Positions 17,762 to 26,048 of a DNA stretch of 64,000 bases are shown piece by piece. A program made the position numbers and the translations under genes. Numbering within the stretch: the first letter of the stretch is position 1; each line of letters opens with the position of its first letter. The stretch lies in contig CANNFM010000002.1 of assembly GCA_947503835.1 (NCBI GenBank), forward strand, positions 310,001-374,000, given 5' to 3'. The notes beneath the pieces are model-generated. The model worked only from the letters and a program-made list of their open reading frames with translations, had not been told where the DNA came from and made no database searches. Origin of the DNA: an uncultured Aquimarina sp. (lineage in GTDB: Bacteria > Bacteroidota > Bacteroidia > Flavobacteriales > Flavobacteriaceae).

Positions 17762-18385
17762 TTAGTCAGATTCTCTTGGCTGTCTTTCATCATCTAAATT
17801 GATCATCACTGATTGTGGATCAACAACCACATCTTTTGACGTGATTACACTTTGGATGGTTTTAAGAATAATTTTAAGATCTAATACAAAAGAAAGGTTG
17901 TTTACATAATCAACATCCAAACCTAACCTGTCATCCCAGTTAAGAAGATTTCTACCCGAAACTTGTGCCAAACCTGTAATACCCGGTCGTATAGAATGTC
18001 GTAGTCTTTCAGTTTCTTTATAATACGGTAAATATCGTATTAACAAAGGCCTTGGCCCTATAAAACTCATCTCACCCTTGAGTACATTAATCAATTGCGG
18101 TAATTCGTCTAGTGATGTTTTTCTCACAAAGCTTCCTACTGTTGTTAATCTATCTTTATCAGGCAATAACTCCCCTTTTTCATCGGTAAGATCATTCATT
18201 GTTTTAAACTTAATAATACTGAAGATCTTTTCGTTTTTACCCGGCCTTTTCTGAACAAAAAATGGTTTCCCCCTATTTGCTATCGCTAAAAAAACACTAA
18301 TACCTATAAAAATAGGTGCTATTAAGAGCAAAAGTGTTAATGCAACCGTAAAATCAAAGATTCGTTTTATAAAAAGTGAATACAC
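17762..18385 (-). CDS. PglC-like monotopic phosphoglycosyl transferase 2
   Basis: Second initiating phosphoglycosyl transferase, 207 residues, clearly paralogous to the one at 14567-15178. Visible are KRPGKNEKIFSIIKFKTMND, Asp93-Glu94 in SLDELPQ, FIGPRPLLIRY and PGITGLAQVSGRN. The tail is acidic and different (DDERQPRESD). It follows the GT4 gene at 18426-19577 in the same direction with a 40-bp gap, so that glycosyltransferase is a good candidate to add the second sugar. Two such enzymes imply either two repeat units or two glycoconjugates made from this locus, or divergence in sugar specificity. Confidence 0.92.
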   Translation of the reverse strand: MYSLFIKRIFDFTVALTLLLLIAPIFIGISVFLAIANRGKPFFVQKRPGKNEKIFSIIKFKTMNDLTDEKGELLPDKDRLTTVGSFVRKTSLDELPQLINVLKGEMSFIGPRPLLIRYLPYYKETERLRHSIRPGITGLAQVSGRNLLNWDDRLGLDVDYVNNLSFVLDLKIILKTIQSVITSKDVVVDPQSVMINLDDERQPRESD

Positions 18386-18425
18386 TATAGATGATTTGAT
18401 TTAATTATTTTTTTTGTCTAACAAA

Positions 18426-19577
18426 CTATTCTATGATTGTTTTATACTCTTCTAATAAAGAATTCCAGACATAACGACGTTCGTATCGATCAACAATCAT
18501 TGGTCTGGTCTTTTTCGATAACTCAGAAAATAATACGTTGTCTTCTAACAACTTCTTCATATTTTCATACAGGCTTATGGCATCCTTTGGAGGAATTATA
18601 ATACCGTTTACCATATGTTCAATAATTTCATTGCATCCATTTATATCGGTAACAATACTTGGTAATCCCATCGAACCAGCTTGCATTACAACATTAGGAA
18701 ACCCTTCTCTATAACTAGGAAAAGCTAAAGCATCAGAAATTGCAAAAAAGGGCCTTACATCATTTTGCCAACCTGCAGATATAATATTAGGGTTACCATT
18801 TATTTCTGTTTCTGTTTCTGGTAAAACAGGATCTAATTCCTTTTCATACGGGCCAACAAGTAATAATTTTACATTACTATGATCTTGATTGATTAGCTTA
18901 AAACTCTCAATCAATTCATTAATCCCTTTATCTGTTACTAACCTCCCTACATAAACAAAGACAAAATCTGATTCATCTATTCCGTATTGTTGTTTAAAAG
19001 TAAGATTATCTTTGGCGGTATAGAGTTCTGGATCAAAATATGAAGTATCTATGCCATTAGAACTTCCTTTTGCTATTACCTTAAGCTTACTTGCACGTGT
19101 ATATTTATTTTTAAGTATAATATCTTTAAGTACAAAAGAATTGGGATAAATCATTGTCGCGCAAGAATAGGTCAATTTTTCTACCGTATCCAAAAGTTTT
19201 CGTTTAAAACCTTTAGCTTCAAGAAGAGGTAACCCTGCAATGGTATGTAGCCTATGCGGTACACCCGCAAGCCTCGCAGCCATCATAGACAATGTACCTG
19301 CCTTAGGCGTATGGCTATGTACAATATCCGGTTTTTCTTTCTTAAAAATTTTATATAACTGATAAAGTCCTCTAAGATCGTGAAACGGTGTTATTTTACG
19401 AGTCATTTCTACAGGAATAACCTGTACACCTTCTTTTTCTGACACATACTCTAATATATCATCACCTCGGCTAGAAACACCAATAACATTATAATATTGA
19501 GACATAAACTTTAATTGTCCCTGTAATAAGCCGCCTAACGATATTGGCACGGTAGTAACCCGTATTATTTTTTTCAT
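18426..19577 (-). CDS. GT4-family glycosyltransferase
   Basis: GT-B-fold cytoplasmic glycosyltransferase, 383 residues from the chosen start. It has a family-like N-terminus (KKIIRVTTVPISLGGLLQGQ), DIVHSHTPKAGTLSMMAARL, and FVYVGRLVTDKGINEL. The donor-binding E-x7-E stretch appears as SYREGFPNVVMQAGSMGLP. An upstream ATG at 19604 would add nine residues (MFIFYNLVY) not expected in this family, so I chose the ATG at 19577. A minus-strand TATATTTG at 19628-19621 would then give a short leader. It probably transfers the second sugar after the co-directional phosphoglycosyl transferase. The sugar is unknown. Confidence 0.88.
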   Translation of the reverse strand: MKKIIRVTTVPISLGGLLQGQLKFMSQYYNVIGVSSRGDDILEYVSEKEGVQVIPVEMTRKITPFHDLRGLYQLYKIFKKEKPDIVHSHTPKAGTLSMMAARLAGVPHRLHTIAGLPLLEAKGFKRKLLDTVEKLTYSCATMIYPNSFVLKDIILKNKYTRASKLKVIAKGSSNGIDTSYFDPELYTAKDNLTFKQQYGIDESDFVFVYVGRLVTDKGINELIESFKLINQDHSNVKLLLVGPYEKELDPVLPETETEINGNPNIISAGWQNDVRPFFAISDALAFPSYREGFPNVVMQAGSMGLPSIVTDINGCNEIIEHMVNGIIIPPKDAISLYENMKKLLEDNVLFSELSKKTRPMIVDRYERRYVWNSLLEEYKTIIE

Positions 19578-19887
19578 GTAAACAAGATTGTAAAATATGA
19601 ACACAAAATATTTTCGGGTACAAATATAGGTATATGCATATGTTTGAAAACTTTAAATTATAGTTTCTTTTTACGTTTGCATTTTAAACCTGAAAATGAA
19701 CAAAAAATTAGTATTTTCACATCTGCAATCAGATAAATAATACTTTTGACAAGTATAATTAACTGATTTTGTATTAGTTAACTTTTTTTTAACACATTTT
19801 TAACATTTTCAACCCGTTTTTCATACAATTTATCCGATAACCCCACGTTTAATGATGCATAAATAACCCGAAAAATAATTCCCCCAA
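19578..19887. other. Divergent intergenic region with candidate promoters
   Basis: About 310 bp between the GT4 gene and the beta-helix lipoprotein gene. The minus strand has TATATTTG at 19628-19621. The plus strand has TATGTTTG at 19639-19646 and TACGTTTG at 19672-19679, all matching TAnnTTTG. None has a TTG at ideal spacing that I can point to. A CCCCC run at 19881-19885 directly precedes the plus-strand start. No small gene is evident. Confidence 0.5.
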
Positions 19888-21846
19888 ATGAAAAATTTAG
19901 TTTATTCCTTACTCTTTGTTTTATCAATTATTAGTTTCTCTTGCAGCAGTGAAAGTGTTGGAGATTTAGTTCCACAAGAAATTGTAGACGGACCTGAAAT
20001 AATTGTTGACGTCGATGTACCAGAAAATGTAATCACAACACCTTGTAGTTTTGACGTAGCTGGTATTACAGCAAATTCTACAGTTGTTATCGACTGTCTT
20101 TTAGATCTCCAAGGTGAGACTGTTACTTTACCAGCTAGTGTTAACTTTGATTTTGCCGGTGGTGACATCATCAATGGTAAATTGATATTTGCCGGTGGTA
20201 CTATCGACGGAAGATTGTTAAGTTCTAAACTTGAAGTTGAAGGAGATGTACAATTAAAATCCCCAACGTTTAAGTTTTATGCTGTAAGATGGGAGCTTGT
20301 AGAAGGTACAACCACTGAAGATCTAGCTCAAAAAAATGTTGCAATCCTAGAAAATACATTTGAACTAGTAAAGAGATTGCAAGGAAACACTGTTGAGATC
20401 AATAAATTAAATGCCTTTTTTGATGTTAGTAGAGTAACAAGTACTACAAGTAATCAAAACTTTTACCCAAGTGTAGAGGCAATCAACGTTCCTTCAGATT
20501 TTAATCTGATAATGACAGAAAACACAAATCTTAGAGTAATCCCTACCAATAGAGGATCAGGAGTATTACTTGCAGCTAGAGATGTAGAAAACGTTACTAT
20601 TACAGGAGGTAATTTCTGGGGAGATCGTGATCAACATATATATTCTAGACCAGAAGCTGAAGAAGGACAATTTCTATTAATGCTTCATGGTGCCCGTAAT
20701 GTTGTGGTAGATGGTATAACTATGAGAATGGGATCTGCAGGATCTATGAATATTAATTCTATTGGTTTTACATATGAGCCGGATTATATCGCTTCTCGTG
20801 ATATCGTGATTAAAAACTGTCTTGTAGAAGAAAGCAGAAGAATGAGTTTATCGATCACCGATGGATACGATATTATAGTAGAAAACAATACGTTTGTAAA
20901 TACAGGTCGTCATAGAGAATTATCAGACGGATCTACCGTAGGATATGCCATCAATATAGAAGCATTAAGAACAAGAAACGATGCTGGTGAACTTGTTTTA
21001 TGGGAACTAGCACAAGATATTACGATCAGAAATAATACAGAGCGTGGTAGTAGAATTGGTGGTATCACGGTTTCTATAGGAGAAAGAGTAACCATCGAAA
21101 ATAATACGATGGAAAGTAAAATAGTATACTCTACTACAAATAACACTAAGATTATCAATAACACCTTTACTGCATCAGAGCAATCTGCAGGATCACCTGC
21201 TTTAATCGCTGGTGGTGAAGGCCCAACGGTATATAACAATGAGGTATCTGGTAATACATTCTCTGGATATGGTGTTGCTATTGCTGCCTTTAATGACGAT
21301 GTAAAAATTAATAATAATATTATCAACGAATGTCTAAGTGGAATACAGATCAAAAACGCCACTAATATGACAATTAACGGAAATAAAATCACAAGTAGCA
21401 GAACATCAAGTAAAGGAGTTTCTGCTCAGCTTACCACAGCAGATAACGTTACTATAATGGGTAATGATATTTCTGTACAAGGTAATCACCTGTATTTCGT
21501 AGAATTGAATCAAGGAGCTAGAGAAGAGAATTTTAATGTAATGGTAGACAATAATATGTTCCGTACTCCTGTAAGTTCTGTATTCTCAAAAACTAATGGT
21601 GTTACTTATCAGAATAATGATTCTCAAGGAGGGTTACAATTAATCAATGCTTCTAAAATATCTTTAGCAACCAATGATATTGTTTCTCCGAGCCATGGTG
21701 TACGTTTAAGCGAAGTTAATTCTGAAATATCGATAACAGGAAACAGTATATCGGTTCCTTCTGGATCATTTCAGTGTATTAAAGATGATTCTTCTAATGC
21801 AAATGCAATTGGTACTGATACTGGCAACACATGCGGAACAAGATAA
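19888..21846 (+). CDS. Secreted right-handed parallel beta-helix lipoprotein
   Basis: A 652-residue exported protein. It starts with a lipoprotein signal peptide ending in a lipobox (SFSC, Cys about 19) and a short acidic linker. From about residue 200 it consists of many short beta-helix rungs of the form V-x-I-x-N-N-x-(F/I/M), such as NVTITGG, DIIVENNTFV, VTIENNTM, TKIINNTF and MTINGNKI. This fold is shared by pectate lyases, mannuronan epimerases (AlgG) and related glycan enzymes. I cannot name a catalytic residue with certainty. A terminator follows it, so it is its own transcript just upstream of MBOAT 2. A role in cutting or remodelling the exported glycan is likely but inferred. Confidence 0.8.
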   Translation: MKNLVYSLLFVLSIISFSCSSESVGDLVPQEIVDGPEIIVDVDVPENVITTPCSFDVAGITANSTVVIDCLLDLQGETVTLPASVNFDFAGGDIINGKLIFAGGTIDGRLLSSKLEVEGDVQLKSPTFKFYAVRWELVEGTTTEDLAQKNVAILENTFELVKRLQGNTVEINKLNAFFDVSRVTSTTSNQNFYPSVEAINVPSDFNLIMTENTNLRVIPTNRGSGVLLAARDVENVTITGGNFWGDRDQHIYSRPEAEEGQFLLMLHGARNVVVDGITMRMGSAGSMNINSIGFTYEPDYIASRDIVIKNCLVEESRRMSLSITDGYDIIVENNTFVNTGRHRELSDGSTVGYAINIEALRTRNDAGELVLWELAQDITIRNNTERGSRIGGITVSIGERVTIENNTMESKIVYSTTNNTKIINNTFTASEQSAGSPALIAGGEGPTVYNNEVSGNTFSGYGVAIAAFNDDVKINNNIINECLSGIQIKNATNMTINGNKITSSRTSSKGVSAQLTTADNVTIMGNDISVQGNHLYFVELNQGAREENFNVMVDNNMFRTPVSSVFSKTNGVTYQNNDSQGGLQLINASKISLATNDIVSPSHGVRLSEVNSEISITGNSISVPSGSFQCIKDDSSNANAIGTDTGNTCGTR

Positions 21847-21863
21847 TTTTATCTAAGCTATAC

Positions 21864-21917
21864 ACTACTACATGATAGTAGTACTAAAAAGGGATACGTA
21901 AAGTATCCCTTTTTTTA
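21864..21917 (+). terminator. Rho-independent terminator after the beta-helix gene
   Basis: Two hairpins in tandem. The first is ACTACTA (21864-21870) with TAGTAGT (21876-21882). The second is GGGATAC (21891-21897), loop GTAAA, and GTATCCC (21903-21909), followed by a T tract to 21917. The second is a textbook intrinsic terminator 45 bp after the stop codon. Confidence 0.85.
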
Positions 21918-21972
21918 TTTACCCCCTTCAAAATCCTAAAAATTAGATCATTTATCACAAATAGTTTGGGTT

Positions 21973-21988
21973 AGGGGAATTTACCCCA
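21973..21988. promoter_or_regulatory. Operator-like GGGG-N6-CCCC dyad (copy 2)
   Basis: AGGGGAATTTACCCCA, with the downstream flank ATTTT as in copy 1. Its centre lies 46-47 bp upstream of the TATATTTG element at 22027, that is, about 60 bp upstream of the expected transcription start of the MBOAT 2 operon. That is a typical place for an activator. The terminator of the preceding gene already lies at 21891-21917, so this copy is not needed for termination. Confidence 0.45.
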
Positions 21989-22026
21989 ATTTTCGGCAAC
22001 ACTTATTTTTGTACGTAAATAAAATG

Positions 22027-22034
22027 TATATTTG
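22027..22034 (+). promoter_or_regulatory. TAnnTTTG promoter element for the MBOAT 2 operon
   Basis: TATATTTG matches the Bacteroidota -7 element. A TTTG lies at 22008-22011 but the spacer is only 15 nt, shorter than usual, so the -33 element is uncertain. A promoter with a weak -33 would fit activator dependence, with the dyad at 21973-21988 just upstream. Confidence 0.5.
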
Positions 22035-22088
22035 GCACTTATTTAGAAAGCCCCCACCTCTTTTACATTAAAATTTTAAGATTTAAAA

Positions 22089-23525
22089 ATGTTATTTAAT
22101 TCACTAGAATTTTTAATATTCTTACCAGTTGTTTTTATTTTATACTGGTATGTATTTAATAAAAAACTCAAATCCCAAAATTTATTAATACTTCTGGCCA
22201 GTTATGTATTTTATGGTTGGTGGGACTGGCGATTTTTATCGCTAATCATTTTTAGTTCGATATTAGACTTCTTAATAGGAGTGTCTCTTTCAAAAACAGA
22301 AGAAGTAAGCAAAAGAAAACTACTGCTAACCACCAGTATTCTGGTGAATATTGGTTTTCTGGGGTTCTTTAAATATTACAATTTTTTTCTTGAAAGCTTT
22401 TCTGATGCCTTCACATTTTTTGGAGCCACCATATCTGCCGAGCGATTAAATATTATTCTTCCCGTTGGAATTAGTTTTTATACGTTTCAGACGTTGAGCT
22501 ACACTATTGATGTTTATAAAAAGAAACTTGAGCCCACTAAAGATTTTATTGCATTTTTTGCATTTGTGAGCTTTTTCCCGCAGTTAGTAGCCGGACCTAT
22601 AGAAAGAGCTACAAATCTATTACCGCAATTCTATACCTCTCGTAAATTTGAATACGCAAAAGCGGTGGATGGTTTACGTCAGATTTTATGGGGATTATTT
22701 AAGAAAATAGTTATTGCAGATAATGCCGCAAAGTTTGCCAATATTATCTTTAATAGCTCTGCAGAATATTCTGGTAGTACACTAGCACTCGGAGCAGTAT
22801 TTTTTGCTTTTCAGATTTATGGTGATTTTTCTGGATATTCAGATATTGCAATAGGAACATCGCGGTTATTTGGTTTTAACTTAATGCAAAATTTTGCATT
22901 CCCTTATTTTTCCAGGGATATCGCAGAGTTTTGGCGTAGATGGCATATCTCATTATCGACTTGGTTTAGAGATTACTTATACATCCCGCTTGGTGGTAGC
23001 CGAGGAGGTACCTGGATGAAAGTAAAAAATACGTTTATTATTTTTTTGGTCAGTGGTTTTTGGCATGGTGCCAACTGGACGTTTATTGTATGGGGAGGTT
23101 TAAATGCACTCTATTTCTTACCGCTAATGTTATTAAACAAAAACCGAACTCATACCAATGTTGTTGCCGAGAATAGAATGTTTGCTAGTATTAAAGAGGT
23201 ATTTCAGATTCTACTTACATTTACTCTTACTACTATAGCCTGGGTATTTTTTAGAGCAGAAAATATTGGGCATGCATTTGCATATTTAGCAGAAATATTT
23301 TCTCCTTCACTATTCGAAATGCCTCGTTTTTTTCCTTTAACCGTTATATTTTTCATGATACTGTTTGTGATTATCGAATGGTTGCAGAGAGATAAACAGC
23401 ATGCTTTAGAATTTAAAAACACAAAAATGCCTCGACTGGTTAGGTTTGCTTTATATTATATTCTAATAGCGGTCATATTTTTGTTTGGAGGTCAACAACA
23501 GGAATTTATATACTTTCAATTTTAA
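22089..23525 (+). CDS. MBOAT (AlgI/DltB-type) polysaccharide O-acyltransferase 2
   Basis: Second membrane-bound O-acyltransferase, 478 residues, closely similar along its length to the one at 7961-9412. It has ILPVGISFYTFQTLSY, PQLVAGPIERATNLLP, FWRRWHISLSTWFRDY and FWHGANW with His327. It ends in FIYFQF. About ten membrane segments are visible. The SGNH-like partner starts 6 bp downstream. Its own promoter and dyad lie upstream, so this two-gene cassette is transcribed separately from the beta-helix gene. It probably acylates a different position or residue from MBOAT 1. Confidence 0.93.
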   Translation: MLFNSLEFLIFLPVVFILYWYVFNKKLKSQNLLILLASYVFYGWWDWRFLSLIIFSSILDFLIGVSLSKTEEVSKRKLLLTTSILVNIGFLGFFKYYNFFLESFSDAFTFFGATISAERLNIILPVGISFYTFQTLSYTIDVYKKKLEPTKDFIAFFAFVSFFPQLVAGPIERATNLLPQFYTSRKFEYAKAVDGLRQILWGLFKKIVIADNAAKFANIIFNSSAEYSGSTLALGAVFFAFQIYGDFSGYSDIAIGTSRLFGFNLMQNFAFPYFSRDIAEFWRRWHISLSTWFRDYLYIPLGGSRGGTWMKVKNTFIIFLVSGFWHGANWTFIVWGGLNALYFLPLMLLNKNRTHTNVVAENRMFASIKEVFQILLTFTLTTIAWVFFRAENIGHAFAYLAEIFSPSLFEMPRFFPLTVIFFMILFVIIEWLQRDKQHALEFKNTKMPRLVRFALYYILIAVIFLFGGQQQEFIYFQF

Positions 23526-23531
23526 GTCAAA

Positions 23532-24458
23532 ATGAAACGATTTTTAAAAACATTACTGATTTTTATAATCCCATTGGGTATTGTAACCCTGGGATTTGAG
23601 GTATATCTAAGAACAATGAATACCGAATACAAGCAAAAAATCACTGGGTTAACCGCTAATTATAGCGATATAGAAATATTGGCTCTTGGTAATTCTCATG
23701 CCTATAATGGTGTCGATCCACGACAATTTGACTTAGAAACTTACAATATGGCTGCTGGTAATCAATCGCTATATTTTGATAAACGAATTACGCTCAAACA
23801 CATTGATAGTTTAAAAAAATTGAAATATGTATTTATTAGTGTAGATCAACATTCGCTTTATTTTTCAAGTCAGGGAATACGAGATACCTGGCTATATTAT
23901 GATTACGACATAAAGTATAAAGATAAAACCGAGTTTTGGAATGATATATCACACTTTTGGTTAGGATATACACCAAGAATAGCTGTATCCATCGTAAAAG
24001 ATAAGGTATTAGATCAATTCAAAGAAAAGCAATCCCATAGCGAAACCGTAATCAAAGGTTTTATGCCACATTACGGAAGTGCTGCAAACGCATTTACTGC
24101 CAAAAACATTGAACGAAAGGCTAATTTTTTTAACGGAGAAGTCAAAGATTCTAATGAAAGAGAAGAAAATCTTGCCGATTTAGAAGATTTTATTGTTCAA
24201 CTCAAAAAAAGGGATATTACGCCTATTTTATTTACATTGCCCATGTATAATGACATATACGGGCATTTGCTAAAAGAATATGTAGATCAAAACAATGAGG
24301 ATATCCAGTATTTAAAACAAAAATACAGTATCCAACATTTTGATTTTTCTAATGAAGGTGAAGATCAATCTCTTTTTTATAATAGTGATCACCTTAATGG
24401 CAAAGGCGCCGAAGTATTCTCAAAAAAAATGAATACAGAGCTTAAAAAGTTATTGTAA
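23532..24458 (+). CDS. SGNH-like membrane-anchored acyl-transfer partner 2
   Basis: Partner of MBOAT 2, 308 residues. One N-terminal membrane helix (about 6-24) is followed by an SGNH-like periplasmic domain. Block I is ALGNSHAYNG with Ser55 and a Gly-Asn-Ser-His variant in place of GDS. Block V is NSDHLNGKGAE with Asp286 and His287. Sequence similarity to the partner of MBOAT 1 is low, while the two MBOATs are alike, so the partner probably sets the acceptor or the acyl group. The stop at 24458 is followed by an intergenic repeat that also separates it from a convergent gene. Confidence 0.75.
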   Translation: MKRFLKTLLIFIIPLGIVTLGFEVYLRTMNTEYKQKITGLTANYSDIEILALGNSHAYNGVDPRQFDLETYNMAAGNQSLYFDKRITLKHIDSLKKLKYVFISVDQHSLYFSSQGIRDTWLYYDYDIKYKDKTEFWNDISHFWLGYTPRIAVSIVKDKVLDQFKEKQSHSETVIKGFMPHYGSAANAFTAKNIERKANFFNGEVKDSNEREENLADLEDFIVQLKKRDITPILFTLPMYNDIYGHLLKEYVDQNNEDIQYLKQKYSIQHFDFSNEGEDQSLFYNSDHLNGKGAEVFSKKMNTELKKLL

Positions 24459-24511
24459 AAGTCGAATAGAAGTATTTAACGAGGGATAACGGTATCGTAC
24501 TAAAAAACTAG

Positions 24512-24641
24512 GTCACTTCGAGTAATTTTTTGCAGAAAAATTGTATCGATAAGTTTTCATAAACGAAAATTTACTTGTCTTCGATAGTTCTGCTGAGCTT
24601 GTCGAAGTACAATTTTCTATCGAAAATCACTCAGACTGACG
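24512..24641. repeat. Intergenic imperfect long inverted repeat (element 1)
   Basis: A left arm at about 24512-24553 pairs imperfectly with a right arm at about 24594-24641 (for example GTCACTTCGAGTAATTTT against AAAATCACTCAGACTGAC). The core at 24581-24610 matches, in reverse orientation, 27 of 30 bases of the core at 35438-35467 in element 2. It lies between convergent genes and could fold into a terminator-like structure. It resembles the REP-like intergenic repeats common in Flavobacteriaceae genomes. Confidence 0.75.
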
Positions 24642-24666
24642 TAAATTTTCTAATCTATTATTCCCG

Positions 24667-26046
24667 CTAAACATCTTTTAATGAGTTTTTCACGATTCTA
24701 AATTTACCACTCTTTTCTACAGGAATTTCATCTACATACTGTAATACTATCTTCATCTCATTCCCTACTCTATCCCTTAGGTTTTTAAGAAAAATTTCTT
24801 CGTACTTAGTCGTATATTGTTTTTCATCTTTTTCAATCAATACTACAATCTCATCAATAGTATCTTGTTGAATTTGAAACTTTACAATCCCTTTTACCCC
24901 TTTTAAACTATTAGAAATATTCCCTAAATTAATTTTCCCTATCTCTTCAGAATAAATATAATCCGATATACGACCTAAAATTTCTTTTACTAATGGATTA
25001 TTATTACCACAATCGCAAGATTCGTCACTCAACTCAATCTGATCACCTATATCATAACGTATAAGAGGAGTACCATGAGTATTAAAAGAGGTAATTACTA
25101 AGCGCCCCTTTTTTGATGGGTTATAGGCATCATCAAAAACTTCAAAAACACCGCTTTGCAGTTCTAGATGTAATTTTTTGTTTTTACATTCTAATATAAA
25201 AGGAGCGCCTTCAGAAGATGCGTATTGATTGTATATATTCGTTTTAAAATAGCCCTCTAATACGCTACGTATATCATCGGTTATCGTTTCTGCAGTAGGA
25301 AATATTGCTTTAATCGTATTTGCAGGAAAATCAATAGTATTTGCCATACCATATTTGGCAATTTCATACATGGTAGAGGGAAAACCAACCATGTACTCTG
25401 GAGCATACTTTATTAAATCCTGTACATAATACCCAAGGTATTTGTTATGAATATGGAACGTTGAATAATACCGTACGTTATAAAAAAAATCTGTTTTCCA
25501 AAATCTGTTTTTTTTGATATCTCGATTATTCAAAAGGCTTTTACCACTAAACCAAGCTGTTTTTTTTCCTAATGCATATCCAAAGCTATTTCTAAAATTA
25601 TCAAGTATCGCAAATCGTTCTTCGATGTCATCAAAAGTGAATACTACTTCTAGAGATTTACCCGTGGTACCCCCCGTTTTAGAAACACCGCCTTCACTTT
25701 TTTTGATGGTATACACCTCTTCGATATTCTTTCTTAGAGTTTCTTTATCAACAATAGGTAGTTTTATTATATTACTTAGATCTTCTGGGGATTCTATACC
25801 AGCAAAAGCATTTTTATAGTATAAAGATGTATCATTTACATGGGTAATAAATTTTCTGTATTTCTCGGCTTGAATATCTTTTAGTTCTTCAATAGACAAA
25901 TTATTATTGCTTTTATAATGTTCTAAAAAGCCTTTATATTTTTTAGAATATCTTTTTCTATACGCCAATATATTATATAGAGATACTATACAATTTTGAA
26001 TGAAATGGGGGGATTTTGAATAAATTTGTTCTTTACTATTTCCCAT
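24667..26046 (-). CDS. PaaK/CapK-like adenylate-forming enzyme
   Basis: A 459-residue member of the phenylacetate-CoA ligase/CapK branch of adenylate-forming enzymes, recurrent in capsule loci. Visible are the nucleotide-binding loop SKTGGTTGKSLEVVF near 120-134, YNQYASSEGAPFILEC near 270, LIRYDIGDQIELSD near 325, and a Cys-rich CDCGNN turn. The C-terminal lid domain ends near KSGKFRIVKNSL. It overlaps none of its neighbours but lies 2 bp from the GT4 gene in the same direction. It may activate a carboxylic acid for transfer to the glycan, either as CoA ester or onto the acyl carrier protein encoded at 29.2-29.4 kb; that is inference. Confidence 0.82.
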   Translation of the reverse strand: MGNSKEQIYSKSPHFIQNCIVSLYNILAYRKRYSKKYKGFLEHYKSNNNLSIEELKDIQAEKYRKFITHVNDTSLYYKNAFAGIESPEDLSNIIKLPIVDKETLRKNIEEVYTIKKSEGGVSKTGGTTGKSLEVVFTFDDIEERFAILDNFRNSFGYALGKKTAWFSGKSLLNNRDIKKNRFWKTDFFYNVRYYSTFHIHNKYLGYYVQDLIKYAPEYMVGFPSTMYEIAKYGMANTIDFPANTIKAIFPTAETITDDIRSVLEGYFKTNIYNQYASSEGAPFILECKNKKLHLELQSGVFEVFDDAYNPSKKGRLVITSFNTHGTPLIRYDIGDQIELSDESCDCGNNNPLVKEILGRISDYIYSEEIGKINLGNISNSLKGVKGIVKFQIQQDTIDEIVVLIEKDEKQYTTKYEEIFLKNLRDRVGNEMKIVLQYVDEIPVEKSGKFRIVKNSLKDV

Positions 26047-26048
26047 AT

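Noticed and set aside
20910..21392. 160-codon minus-strand ORF inside the beta-helix gene
   Set aside because: Shadow of the repeat-rich plus-strand gene; hydrophobic nonsense typical of antisense frames and no initiation context.
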